64,000 nt of DNA from Anaeromyxobacter dehalogenans 2CP-C (lineage in GTDB: Bacteria; Myxococcota; Myxococcia; Myxococcales; Anaeromyxobacteraceae), in NCBI RefSeq assembly GCF_000013385.1, contig NC_007760.1, positions 4,066,001 to 4,130,000 on the forward strand, written 5' to 3'. Shown here piece by piece: positions 8,092 through 17,036 of this stretch. The position numbers were made by a program, and so were the translations under genes. The notes beneath the pieces are model-generated. The model was not told where the DNA came from, searched no databases, and saw nothing but the letters and a program-made list of their open reading frames with translations. The number at the start of each line of letters is the position of its first letter. Within the stretch, counting starts at the first letter, position 1.

Positions 8092-9024
8092 ATGAGCTGG
8101 GACGCTGAGCAGAGTGGGTCGCTGTCCGGAAGCGACCTGCCCATGATGGCGCTGCAACTGTCGGCAACCCTACGCTGGAAGGGAGACGACGAGGTTGAGG
8201 CTCACTCCCTTCGATACACTGGGAGCCTCAGCGATATACCAGGAATTGTCTGGCCCGAACTCTCGACCCACCTTGGTCCCGCGAACGTCCGCGGACACGG
8301 CGACGTGTACACGCGCCTGATGCTGCCGTTCAGTCGTGCGCTAGTGCAGCGGATCGAGGACTGGCGTCAGGGACGCGGCGGACCCCTGCGGCTCGAGATC
8401 CGCGGCGACATCGTGTTCCGGCGTCTCAAGAAGCTTGCCTTGCCGGCTGGGGACAAGAAGGCGGCGCCCGGCGGCCAGATGCCTTGGCAGCCAGAGCAGC
8501 ATCTCGTCGTCGCGTCGCCGCTGGAACAGGAGCAGGTTCACCTCACCGTGAACGTCGACCGAGATCACTGGATCTCCATCCTGCGTGCCATTGGCTGGGA
8601 CGAGTTCTCTGTCTTCGAGGTCCCTGTGCTCGGCCTCAAGCGGCACGAGCAACTCCAGAAGGGACTCGCAATCTTGACGGAGGCGCAGAACGCATTCCGG
8701 CAGGGACAGTGGTCCACGGTCGTCACGGATGCTCGTCGCGCGCTAGAAGCTGCTGCCGGAGCGGCTACAGCTGATGGCGACCGAAGGGCAAAGTTCGAGG
8801 CGCTCCTTGCACAAGTCCTTCCTCTCGATACGGACGAGCCGAAGCGCGACACGCTCGAAGGCCTGATGCTCGCTCTCAAGGACCTTCGCGACCACTCAGC
8901 GCACGTCAATGACATCCGCTTCCAGGTCGAACGGGAAGATGCGGAACTCGCTCTAACCGTGGCGATCAGCATCTTCCGTTTCATGGGCGAGGCGCTCGCT
9001 CGCGCGGGCCGCAGACGCGAGTGA
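8092..9024 (+). CDS. Hypothetical protein with C-terminal HEPN-like domain
   Basis: This is a 310-aa protein. I place the start at ATG 8092, with GGAG seven bases upstream; an upstream TTG at 8023 only adds Arg-rich residues. The first 200 residues look beta-rich and unassigned. The last 110 are helical (AFRQGQWSTVVTDARRALEA, then LEGLMLALKDLRDHSAHVND) and end in a helix ELALTVAISIFRFMGEAL. The RDHSAH stretch fits the R-x4-H catalytic motif of HEPN RNases, placed as in abortive-infection proteins. Together with the nuclease-like gene upstream this suggests a two-gene immunity module. The HEPN call rests on motif and helix layout only. Confidence 0.7.
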   Translation: MSWDAEQSGSLSGSDLPMMALQLSATLRWKGDDEVEAHSLRYTGSLSDIPGIVWPELSTHLGPANVRGHGDVYTRLMLPFSRALVQRIEDWRQGRGGPLRLEIRGDIVFRRLKKLALPAGDKKAAPGGQMPWQPEQHLVVASPLEQEQVHLTVNVDRDHWISILRAIGWDEFSVFEVPVLGLKRHEQLQKGLAILTEAQNAFRQGQWSTVVTDARRALEAAAGAATADGDRRAKFEALLAQVLPLDTDEPKRDTLEGLMLALKDLRDHSAHVNDIRFQVEREDAELALTVAISIFRFMGEALARAGRRRE

Positions 9025-9056
9025 CTCTTGCCGCTCGCGTCGTGGGGTGACCGAGC

Positions 9057-10632
9057 TCAGGCCGGCAGCCCTGGAAGGATCTCCGTGAAGGCCTCGACGA
9101 GATGCGCCGGGACTCTCCTCTTGGTCCGGGGTCCGTGGTCCCCTTGGCTGGCGATGTAGGCGGTCAGGTCGTCCCCCCGCTTGCCGGCGGCCCACTTCTC
9201 GGTGATGAGTTCGAACAGCCGGGCCACTCCGTATCGGCTGATGACGCTTTCGAGATACTGAACAGTGACTGTCTCGATCCGGGCAACTCGTAGGCGCTCG
9301 GTGATCCCGGTGCAGGCAGCGAGCATGTTGAACGCGGTGCCCTCGAGGCAGAGCACCTCGTCGAAGCAGACGAGGGACGCCATGTCAGTCACGCTCGCGA
9401 GGCGCGACTCCTGGCGCCACAGGGCCCGATCGTTGACCGTCTCTGCGCACTGTTCGTAGGCCCCGTAGATCTTCTCCCAGATGCGGAGAGAGTCCTCGGC
9501 TTCCGCGATGGACTTCGCGTTCGACGAGCCGAGCAGGCTCTTGCACTCCACCACGAAAGCTCTCGCCCCGAAGACCACGATGAGGTCTGCCCCGCCTCCT
9601 TCCTGCGGCAACGCTGTCGATGCGCAGCACGTTCTCTCGACCGACCACGCTCACAAAGAAGTCGTGGAGATAGTCCTCCAGCGCATGCCCGAGCTCGACG
9701 GGATGCGAACCATAGGTCGTCGCAGGCGCTTCACGCAGAAGATGGAGGCAAACGTTCTGCATGGCGAGCTGCGCGCTTCCGGGACACGGGGTCACATAAC
9801 GGCCGCGAAGGGCTACTGGCGCCGCAACGACTTCGCGGCTCTGGATCATGGGGAAGAGTTGGAGCGGACTTGGCGCGTATTTGCGGTACGCATCGGGAAG
9901 CACCGATACGACTTGAGACTCCCAACGCCGGAGGTCTTCCGCGTGGAGCGATAGCCTCTCCGCAACGAAGAGCAGGTCATCGTTGTCGATGCCCCACAGG
10001 TCATGAATACCGTCTCCAACTCGTGCCTTCGTCAGATCGATTCTGCCTCGCCCCTGCACGTTCATGGCGAAGAGCATGTATGCGGCTCGAAGGAAGACCT
10101 GCGGCTCCATGCGGAGCGCGCGCTTGAGATACCCGACCGGATCCAGCGCCGGCACGCGCTGCTGAACCCGTTTGACGAGATCCCAAGCGCGGGGGAGCGC
10201 GTGCGAGTGGGGTTGAGTGAGGTCCCACTGCGCCCTCATCATCCGGCCCATCGTGCGGGCCAGGGTCGCCGACCGTAGGCAGTCGTCCCCGAGGTCGTAT
10301 TGGCGGAGGGGAGTCGAACGCTGCCAGCATTCGATCAGCCTGCACCGCTCTTCTGCCTGGAACTCGTCCTCGAGCGTCCCCTCGTCAACTGCGAGGAACT
10401 CATGCGCGAGGCGAACCAGGTCTTCGAAGCCGGGCTCGTCACCGTTGTCTCCCTCTTTGGCCGCGGCAATCACGGCGATGCGCCCACCGAATGCGCGCAG
10501 GAGCGCGACATCCTGGTGGTCTGCACCGGCACGCCTGTGCTCCCAAAGGCTCCACAGGACGTTGGCGCACAGTTCGGTGACGGAGCTCCTTCGGAAACGC
10601 CGCACCCGTGCGGTGAAGTCGGAGTAGTGCAT
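9057..10632 (-). pseudogene. Frameshifted PD-(D/E)xK-like gene
   Basis: From ATG 10632 a convincing protein runs for about 340 residues (starting MHYSDFTARVRRFRRSSVTE and ending RENVLRIDS), then turns into Arg-rich sequence. At the same point (about 9610) an adjacent frame becomes protein-like: LPQEGGGADLIVVFGARAFV, then VECKSLLGSSNAKSIAEAED, ending at 9057. The span is 1,576 nt, one more than a multiple of three, so a single extra base near 9610 explains it. The C-terminal part carries ADL and VECK, a PD-(D/E)xK pattern. The N-terminal two thirds are unassigned. It converges with the HEPN-like gene. It may be broken, or the extra base may be a sequencing error. Confidence 0.7.
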
Positions 10633-10697
10633 TCGCTCCGAGCGTAACAGCCCAGGCGGACACCGCGGACGGCGAGCCCCGTTCCGGGTAGGATTGC

Positions 10698-11801
10698 GTG
10701 GACCGCATGGACAAGAACGCCGACATCGCGGCGCGGTTCCTCGACGACGCGGAGTTCCGGGCGGTGTTGACGGACTACCTGGTGAAGAAGGTCCACCGGG
10801 CTCACCGCGCCCTGGCGCATGAACGCATACGCCATGCGTGTGGGATCGGCGCAGGGATAGTCAACTTGGGGGAGCGCATGAACTACTGGGTCTACAAGTG
10901 CAACACGAAGGGTGAGGCCGTAGGCAACAGCCAGTGGGGCGACTGGGAAGATGAATACGCCTTCGGCGGCGACCTCGGCGTGTTCGACTGGGGCAACGTG
11001 ACAGACATCCCGGACCTCGCCCGACCGAAGAAGGGCGACATCGTGATCGCCCACCAGTCCGACCGTCACAAGCTGGTCGGTATCGCCAAGGTGCTCGGAC
11101 TTAGACGCGACGGACAGTTCCTGCTCAAGGCGATGGAGCGGATCGGCGCCGACATGAGCACGCTCAAGCAGCAGTACGCGAAGATCGCCAAGATCCCCGC
11201 GTATCAGGGTGGTTGGCCACGGACCATCTACGACATCGGGAAGAAGGATGCTGAACTGCTCCTGCGGCTCGCCCGCGCATCCGTGGCGTCGATTGCGAAC
11301 GGCGGCGCGAAGAACCGGCAACGGCTTGCAGGCGCGCTCGACCCGATCGCCGCCCTGGAGGATGACGGGGCAGCCGCAGGGAAGGGCGGCAAGGCGACGA
11401 AGGGAGTTGGCCAGGGGTTCGGGCTCAGCTCGAAGGAGCAGCGCGCCGTGGAGCGACGGGCCGTAGAACTAGCAAAACGCCACTTCGAGTCCGGGGGGTG
11501 GGTCGTGGAGGACGTCGGGGACAGCAAGACGTCGCTCGACCTCGTCTGTCGTCGCAAGGGCATCGACCTGCATGTTGAGGTCAAGGGCACGACGGGGCTG
11601 GGGCAGAAGATCATCCTGACGAAGAACGAGGTGCAGCACGCGAAGTCGTACAAGCGGGTCGCTTTGGTCGTGGTTCACGGCATGAAGCTGAAGAAGGGCA
11701 CGGTCCCGAAGGTCTCAGGCGGTAAGGTGCTGGTGAGACACCCCTGGAAGATCGCGGACAAGCACCTGGAACCGCTCGCGTACTACTACAAGGTCGCGTA
11801 G
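10698..11801 (+). CDS. EVE-like plus DUF3883 domain protein
   Basis: The 367-aa protein starts at GTG 10698. Residues 60-190 resemble an EVE/PUA-like module (MNYWVYKCNTKGEAVGNSQW, then KKGDIVIAHQSDRHKLVGIA). Residues 245-350 form a DUF3883 domain: SSKEQRAVERRAVELAKRHF, then SKTSLDLVCRRKGIDLHVEV, then KGTTGLGQKIILTKNEVQHA. DUF3883 has a nuclease-like fold with the conserved D...EVK pattern seen here. It occurs in restriction and helicase proteins of defence islands. This is the second EVE-like module in the island, so sensing of modified DNA is a reasonable but unproven role. It stands alone, divergent from the frameshifted nuclease-like gene. Confidence 0.78.
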   Translation: MDRMDKNADIAARFLDDAEFRAVLTDYLVKKVHRAHRALAHERIRHACGIGAGIVNLGERMNYWVYKCNTKGEAVGNSQWGDWEDEYAFGGDLGVFDWGNVTDIPDLARPKKGDIVIAHQSDRHKLVGIAKVLGLRRDGQFLLKAMERIGADMSTLKQQYAKIAKIPAYQGGWPRTIYDIGKKDAELLLRLARASVASIANGGAKNRQRLAGALDPIAALEDDGAAAGKGGKATKGVGQGFGLSSKEQRAVERRAVELAKRHFESGGWVVEDVGDSKTSLDLVCRRKGIDLHVEVKGTTGLGQKIILTKNEVQHAKSYKRVALVVVHGMKLKKGTVPKVSGGKVLVRHPWKIADKHLEPLAYYYKVA

Positions 11802-11984
11802 CCGCTGGCGGACCCGAATAGCGGCGGCAGGGCGAGCTTCGGAAAACATCACGAATCTCGGGTGATAAGGGGCTGGCGGGTTCCTGCCGTCCCCGGCCAT
11901 CGGCCGGGGATCCCCTTCACTCCAGCAGCGTGGCACGTCCGTCCAGTGGCGACACTGGTGGTCGTTGTCCGCCCGAGGTTCATG

Positions 11985-12962
11985 ATGGCTCACGACATCA
12001 ACAAGATGATCTACGTCGGGGAGATGCCCTGGCACGGGCTCGGCGTCCCACTCCCTGCGCGCGCCAGCTACGAGGACATCGTCCAAGCCGCAGGGTTCTA
12101 CGTGGCCGTCGAGAAGGACGTCTACGTGCCGCCGCTCCGGGGCCCGATCCCCGACCGCAAGGCGCTCGTCCGGTCCGACACCGGCGAGTACCTCTCACTC
12201 GTCTCCAAGAGCTACGAGGTCGTCCAGTTCTCGGAGGTCGCCCGCACGCTGGTCGAGGCAGCCGGGGACGTGAAGGCAGTGTTCACCACGGCCGGCACGC
12301 TCGGCCCCGTCGGCATCAAGGGCTGGCTGCTCGGCGAGATCCCGAACCCGATCAAGGTGAAGGGCGACCCCTCGCCGATCCGCAAGTACGTCCTCGGCAC
12401 CACCGGCCACGACGGCGTCACGGCCGTGGTCCTCAAGAACGTCGCCACCCGCGTCGTCTGCGCGAACACGCTCGGCGTGGCGCTCGGCGAGCGCGGGGGG
12501 GCGACGTGGCGCATCCAGCACACGGCCAACGCCAAGATGAGACTCGACGAGGCGGGCAAGGCCTTCCGGCAGCTCGTCGAGTCCTACGAGCGGCTCGGCG
12601 AGCTGGCGAACGTGCTGGCGGTGACCCCGTTCACCACTCGGCAGATGAAGGCCACCATCGACCGGCTCATGCCGGTGCCAAAGGACGACCGGGACCACAC
12701 GAAGCCCGAGGCCGAGCGCGGCAAGGTCATCCGGCTCTTCGACACAGCCGCCGCCATCGAGCGGGTGCGCGGGACCGCGTGGGCGGCGCTCCAGGGCTGG
12801 ACCGAGTACGCCGACCACCACCGCCAGGTGCGTGACACCGGGCGCGAGGACCCTCGCCGGGCCCGGCTCGCGTCCGTCTGGATGGGTCGGGCGGCGGCCA
12901 TCAAGCAGGCCGCGCTGGCCGCCATCGCCGACGAGGCGCGGCTCGAGCTCACCGCGGCGTAG
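11985..12962 (+). CDS. DUF932 phage/plasmid-like protein
   Basis: This 325-aa protein is of the DUF932 type, found on phages, plasmids and ICEs. Typical blocks are MPWHGLGVPLPARASYEDIV near the start, SLVSKSYEVVQFSEV, KYVLGTTGHDGVTAVVLKNV, and RVVCANTLGVAL. The second of two adjacent ATGs is preferred, because GAGG lies six bases before it; the frame is open upstream to 11862. The molecular function is not established, though the gene typically sits beside recombination genes. Here it heads a plus-strand run with a 39-aa peptide, a Rad52-like protein and a RecB-like nuclease, consistent with a mobile-element DNA metabolism operon. Confidence 0.88.
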   Translation: MAHDINKMIYVGEMPWHGLGVPLPARASYEDIVQAAGFYVAVEKDVYVPPLRGPIPDRKALVRSDTGEYLSLVSKSYEVVQFSEVARTLVEAAGDVKAVFTTAGTLGPVGIKGWLLGEIPNPIKVKGDPSPIRKYVLGTTGHDGVTAVVLKNVATRVVCANTLGVALGERGGATWRIQHTANAKMRLDEAGKAFRQLVESYERLGELANVLAVTPFTTRQMKATIDRLMPVPKDDRDHTKPEAERGKVIRLFDTAAAIERVRGTAWAALQGWTEYADHHRQVRDTGREDPRRARLASVWMGRAAAIKQAALAAIADEARLELTAA

Positions 12963-13023
12963 CAGTTCGGCTACCGCGCTCCTCCGCCTCCAATTTCGGC
13001 AGGCCTGCCGGAACGGAGGAGCC

Positions 13024-13143
13024 ATGGTCCCAGCCGCGCTCGTGCTCAACAAGTCGCTGCTCAAGAAGCTCGCGGTCGCCGTGCTCGTCGCGGTGGCCGA
13101 GACGGTCCTGTCGGCGCCGGCGAAGGGCAAGAAGTCGCGGTAG
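13024..13143 (+). CDS. Small hydrophobic/basic peptide (39 aa)
   Basis: ATG 13024 follows a good Shine-Dalgarno (GGAGG, 5 nt upstream). The peptide begins MVPAALVLNKSLLKKLAVAV and continues LVAVAETVLSAPAKGKKSR. It has a hydrophobic helix in the middle and a basic tail, so it could be membrane-associated or amphipathic. It sits between the DUF932 and Rad52-like genes on the same strand. No family is recognised. The strong ribosome binding site and position are the only support. Confidence 0.5.
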   Translation: MVPAALVLNKSLLKKLAVAVLVAVAETVLSAPAKGKKSR

Positions 13144-13279
13144 CCGTTGGGGCCTCCGTCCAGCGTCGGCGGGGGCCCGCTTCATCCAAAGACGCAGAAC
13201 CAGTCGACGGGGCCCCCGCTCATGGTGAGCGCGGGGCCCTCGTCGTTGATGGGCGCCCTCGCGCCCGAGGAGCAGCATC

Positions 13280-14062
13280 ATGAACCCCGAGACGAAGAAG
13301 AAGCTCTACCAAGCGCTCTGCGCGCCATTTCCGCCCGAGGCCATCGAGCGCACCGACGGTTCGAAGACCGGGCGCGGCTACAACACGAGCGGCGTCAAAG
13401 TGCAGTGGATCATCGACCGCCTGAACGAGGCCGTCGGGATCGGCAACTGGCGCGTGACCCGCGAGACGTTCGTCCACGCGGGCACCACCAACTCTGGCCG
13501 CAAGGTGTACGAGGCGTGGTCGGACGTCGTGCTCCAACTGGGCGAGTGGAGCGGCGACACGTTCGTCCCGTTCGCCGAGGCGCGGGCCTACGGGGCCCAC
13601 AGCGCGGTGGCCGAGGGCGACAGCCGCAAGGGCGCCGCCACCAATGGCATCAAGCGGGCGGCGGCGATGATGGGCTGCGGTGCGGCCGCGTACCGGGGCG
13701 AGCTCGACGACGACAACGAGTTCGGTGACCAGCCGGTCGAGGAGTCCTCGCGGCCGCCGACGCACCCGACGGCCCAGCAGAACGCGAATCGGCGCGTGGA
13801 GCCCCTGTCCATGCCCCGGCTGCCGAGCACGCCCCGCAACCGGCTCACTAGCAAGCAGCTCTCCGCCCTGATCGCCATCTCCCGGAAGCTGGGCATGGAC
13901 CTCTCGCAGTTCCGCCAGCAGGTCCGTTCCCGCTACGGCACGCAGATCGAGTTCATCACGAAGAGCCAGGCATCCGAACTCATCGGTGAGATGTCGAACG
14001 GCGGGCTGCACCACGGAGGCGACGGCGAGGCCGAGATGGCGGAGCCGGGGGCGGAGGGCTGA
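13280..14062 (+). CDS. Rad52/22-like single-strand annealing protein
   Basis: The 260-aa protein has the Rad52_Rad22 core in residues 10-145: RTDGSKTGRGYNTSGVKVQW, then IIDRLNEAVGIGNWRV, then ARAYGAHSAVAEGDSRKGAA, then NGIKRAAAMMGCG. These include the conserved aromatic/basic DNA-binding stretch and the GDSRKGA loop. A flexible Pro/Arg linker precedes a C-terminal helical domain (LTSKQLSALIAISRKLG). Such proteins anneal ssDNA during phage or ICE recombination. The start is ATG 13280 with GAGGAG upstream. Its stop is 2 bp before the GTG of the RecB-like nuclease, the usual annealase-exonuclease pairing. Confidence 0.88.
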   Translation: MNPETKKKLYQALCAPFPPEAIERTDGSKTGRGYNTSGVKVQWIIDRLNEAVGIGNWRVTRETFVHAGTTNSGRKVYEAWSDVVLQLGEWSGDTFVPFAEARAYGAHSAVAEGDSRKGAATNGIKRAAAMMGCGAAAYRGELDDDNEFGDQPVEESSRPPTHPTAQQNANRRVEPLSMPRLPSTPRNRLTSKQLSALIAISRKLGMDLSQFRQQVRSRYGTQIEFITKSQASELIGEMSNGGLHHGGDGEAEMAEPGAEG

Positions 14063-14064
14063 CC

Positions 14065-14904
14065 GTGACCGCCATCGAATGCGCCCGCGACGGCCTGCAC
14101 ATCTCGGTGAGTCAGATCCGGACCTACCTGCGGTGCCCGAGGAGCTACCTGCTGCGCTACGTCTTGGGAGTGGCGCCGGCCTTCAAGCCGGTGCCCTTTG
14201 CCTTCGGCACGAGCTTCCACGCGGCCCTGGCGCGCTTCTACGTGGCGGTAAAGGAGGACGGCGCCCCGCCGCCGCTCCAACTCGTCACCGAGGCCTTCCG
14301 GGATGCCTGGCAGCGAGAACTGGACGCAGACGTGCGCCTTCAGGCCGAAGACGACGAGCCGGCCGACACCGGCGCGCTCGTGGACAAGGGCGCCGAGATG
14401 CTGGCCGTGTTCCACGACCAAGCGGTGAAGTCGCTCGACGGCGTGAAGGTCGAGGCGGTGGAGCAGCCGTTCACGATCCCGCTCTTCGACCCCGACACCG
14501 GCCTCGAGATGGAGGAGAAGCTGGTCGGCGCGCTCGACCTGGTGCTCAAGAAGGGGCGCAGACGCCAGGTCATCGAGCATAAGACCGCCGCGCAGCGATA
14601 CGGCGAGGACCAGATCCGGTGGGACATCCAGCCCACCGGGTACAAGCTCGCCGCACGGGCCATGGGCCTCGGCGAGGTGAAGGTCACCTACCAGATCGTC
14701 ACCAAGGCGAAGTGCCCGGTGCTCCAGATCGTCGACCTCGATCGCAACGAGGAGGACGAGGACGAGTTCCAGCGCGTGGCTGTCAACGTCATGCGCGGCG
14801 TGGATGGCGGCGCGTTCCCGCCGGCGCGGTCGTGGGCGTGCCGGAGCTGCCCGTACAGCCATGCCTGCCGGCCGCCGCGCCCCAGGCCGGGAACTGCTGG
14901 CTGA
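14065..14904 (+). CDS. RecB/Cas4-like PD-(D/E)xK exonuclease
   Basis: The 279-aa protein begins with the family's N-terminal signature (SVSQIRTYLRCPRSYLLRYV), contains FGTSFHAALARFY, then the nuclease core GALDLVLKKGRRRQVIEHKT (D, then the EHK motif) and IQPTGYKLAARAMGLG. It ends with ACRSCPYSHAC. The single N-terminal Cys (CPRSY) and three C-terminal Cys are the spacing that holds a 4Fe-4S cluster in Cas4/AddB-type nucleases. It starts at GTG 14065, directly after the Rad52-like gene. It probably resects DNA ends to supply ssDNA for the annealing protein. No Cas genes or CRISPR repeats are nearby, so a Cas4 role is not suggested. Confidence 0.9.
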   Translation: MTAIECARDGLHISVSQIRTYLRCPRSYLLRYVLGVAPAFKPVPFAFGTSFHAALARFYVAVKEDGAPPPLQLVTEAFRDAWQRELDADVRLQAEDDEPADTGALVDKGAEMLAVFHDQAVKSLDGVKVEAVEQPFTIPLFDPDTGLEMEEKLVGALDLVLKKGRRRQVIEHKTAAQRYGEDQIRWDIQPTGYKLAARAMGLGEVKVTYQIVTKAKCPVLQIVDLDRNEEDEDEFQRVAVNVMRGVDGGAFPPARSWACRSCPYSHACRPPRPRPGTAG

Positions 14905-15001
14905 TGTCGCTGGTCGGGGTGGCTGATCCAGGAATGGATCCGCTTCCCCTTAGCTCTCATAGACTCGCATGGTCGTATACGTTCGTGGGTTCCCGACGCC
15001 C

Positions 15002-15337
15002 TCACCGACTGTGGGCTTTGGGCGACCGCCGCGGAACGACCTTGAATCGGGTGCGCTCCAGCATCGCGTTGACGAGGAACGCCAAGAGAGCGGCGGGGAG
15101 CACCGCAGCGATGATTAGTATCAGGTCGCCGAAGATGTTGCGGCTCGGGACGTTCGGGAAGATCGCCAGGAGGAACGCTGCCACCAACGGCCACAGCACG
15201 ACGAGCAGCAGGCGACCACGTCGGCTCAGTCGACGCAGCTCGTGCTTGGTGCAGCCGTACTTCACCTCGCCTCGGGCTACCGCCAGGCGCGCCAGCAGGC
15301 CGACGGCGATGAAGCTCAACAAGAAGCTCCAGAACAT
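15002..15337 (-). CDS. Small three-helix membrane protein
   Basis: The 111-aa protein starts at ATG 15337, with GGAGG five bases upstream. It has three hydrophobic stretches: residues 2-20 (FWSFLLSFIAVGLLARL), 44-60 (LLLVVLWPLVAAFLLAI) and 72-92 (LILIIAAVLPAALLAFLV). Basic residues between and after them suggest an inner-membrane protein. No family is recognised. It is convergent with the RecB-like gene and otherwise isolated. Confidence 0.65.
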   Translation of the reverse strand: MFWSFLLSFIAVGLLARLAVARGEVKYGCTKHELRRLSRRGRLLLVVLWPLVAAFLLAIFPNVPSRNIFGDLILIIAAVLPAALLAFLVNAMLERTRFKVVPRRSPKAHSR

Positions 15338-15981
15338 GACCACCTCCAGCGGGGCGCGGGTGATTCAGGGGTGCTTGGGACCGACTTGTTCCTCATCACC
15401 ATGCTGCAACGCGAGTTGCGCGCAGCGGTCGTGCGCTGTGGATCATCGCGCTGCGGCGGACATGCCGAATCGAACGCGGGGTGTGGGATACCGTCCAGAA
15501 ATTCCCGCGAAACAATTGCCGTCGGGGGGGGGCGACCGAGATACCACCGCAGGGTGGCGGGGGTCGGTCTCGCGTCTCACATGGCAGCCCACGATCTCGG
15601 AACGGCCCCGAGGTCCCCTCGTACTAGGCCCCCGCACAGTCCACCCACTCCCCCTTCGTCAAGCGTGAGTCGGGCCGAAGGTAGCCCTACGCGCCGGCGA
15701 GGTGGGCGAGAACTCGGCGTAGAACGACCGCCAAGCCCGCTACGCAGCAAACTTCAGCCTTACCTGTGCACACCGAAGCCCTCCTGCTCCGCTCCGGTCT
15801 CCGATCGATCGCCTAGTGTTCAGCGCGCAGCTCGCGCCGCGCGCATCGCTGTGGCACTCTGGGGCAAACGAGCGCGCTTACGCCCAGTTACAGGCACGCC
15901 GTTAGCTCCCCTGCGCCAGTGCGACATCGTGGCGCTTGCCCCTGCAAAGCCAGCTTGAAACGTTGCGTGTAGGGGGGACGC
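15338..15981. other. Gene-free stretch (about 640 bp)
   Basis: No frame here gives a protein-like composition; the plus-strand frame that crosses it is Pro/Arg/Ser-rich. It has a long G run near 15,525-15,534, but I see no tRNA, insertion sequence, repeat array or clear hairpin. It separates the recombination module from the fibrinogen-like lipoprotein gene and presumably holds the latter's promoter, which I cannot place with confidence. Confidence 0.5.
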
Positions 15982-16929
15982 ATGCATCGTCTGACATTGT
16001 CCGCGATCTTTGTATCGTTACTCGCCTGCTACACGAGTTCCGACTCGAGCCCAGGCTCCCAGCCTGTCGTTTTGGCGAGCGCGCTAGCTGGCCCGAAGTG
16101 CAAAGCCGGATCCGCCAACTGTGATGGCGTGTCATCCAATGGCTGCGAAACCAACATCCTTACGTCCACATCCAATTGCGGCGCCTGCGGGAACACATGC
16201 GCGGTTTCCCACGGAAGCCCTGCCTGCGTGGCGGGAGTGTGTGGGGTCGCTGCTTGTGACACAGGGTACGTGCCGTCGGGGGACTCTTGCGCGCTCGTGG
16301 TGACCGGGGGCGGAACCGCGGAAAATCCATACACAGCGACGCCCCTCCCTACGTCATGCGATGGCTATCGCGGCGCCTCGATTACTGCGGACGGGGCGTA
16401 CATGGTCCAAGTCCAGACTGATCCCGCAATCGTCTACTGCGACATGTCAGGCGGCGCCTGGACATACGAAGCATTCGGGTTCGGACCTCTGGCCCCCCAC
16501 GTCGCGGCTTTGCCTTCTCCGCTCGACGCGCCTTTCCCCGGCTACGAGCGGGTGCAGATCGCTGAGTTTTCGAGCAGCCCCGCGCTGCGAGCCGCGTTCG
16601 TCCTCCACTACGACCGCCTTGGCGGGATCCCAAACTTGACACAGGGCTGGCAGAGCAGCAACTGCTGCTTCGCTGGAGCCGACCAGTATTCCGTGTATTG
16701 GTACGCCTTCGGGGAGGGCAATACTTGGATGTTCCCAGTACATGCAGACGGGAGCGCCGCGTGCAACCAGGGCTATTCGGACCCTGTCATCAAGCTTCAG
16801 GTGGGCGGCCCCGACAACAGCTATCCAACGAAAACATCGCTCACACAGGCCGACCTCGCATCTCCTGTTCTGTTGCGCAACTGTGGGCTTGGCGATAATC
16901 CCGCCATCTACGTAAAGAAATATCAATAG
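15982..16929 (+). CDS. Lipoprotein with Cys-rich repeat and fibrinogen-like domain
   Basis: The 315-aa protein starts with a lipoprotein signal peptide (LSAIFVSLLACYTSSDSS, lipobox LLAC with Cys16). Residues 38-105 form a Cys-rich module with NGCETNI and NCGACGNTCAVSHGSPAC, a repeat type common in secreted myxobacterial proteins. From about residue 125 a fibrinogen-like beta/gamma domain begins (SCDGYRGASITADGAYMVQV, then PAIVYCDMSGGAWTYEAFGF), with later Cys pairs (NCCFAG, ACNQGY, RNCGLG). It is predicted to be surface-anchored and to bind ligands or partners. It is an isolated gene at the island's middle. Domain calls are from motif recognition. Confidence 0.8.
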   Translation: MHRLTLSAIFVSLLACYTSSDSSPGSQPVVLASALAGPKCKAGSANCDGVSSNGCETNILTSTSNCGACGNTCAVSHGSPACVAGVCGVAACDTGYVPSGDSCALVVTGGGTAENPYTATPLPTSCDGYRGASITADGAYMVQVQTDPAIVYCDMSGGAWTYEAFGFGPLAPHVAALPSPLDAPFPGYERVQIAEFSSSPALRAAFVLHYDRLGGIPNLTQGWQSSNCCFAGADQYSVYWYAFGEGNTWMFPVHADGSAACNQGYSDPVIKLQVGGPDNSYPTKTSLTQADLASPVLLRNCGLGDNPAIYVKKYQ

Positions 16930-17036
16930 CGGACGAGGCTCGCGAGGGGAGCCCCGCCCGCTGCTTGAGAGGCAACGCACAGGAAGCCTGGCAACGTTCC
17001 CTTTGATCCGCCACGGGTTTCGACGCCCCGCGAGGA

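Noticed and set aside
14065-14904. Cas4 of a CRISPR system
   Set aside because: The fold and Fe-S cysteines fit, but pairing with a Rad52-like annealase and absence of cas1/cas2 or repeats make a mobile-element exonuclease more likely.
15344-15958. Plus-strand frame of 238 codons crossing the gap before the fibrinogen-like gene
   Set aside because: Its front is antisense to the small membrane protein and the rest is Pro/Arg/Ser-rich with no ribosome site.
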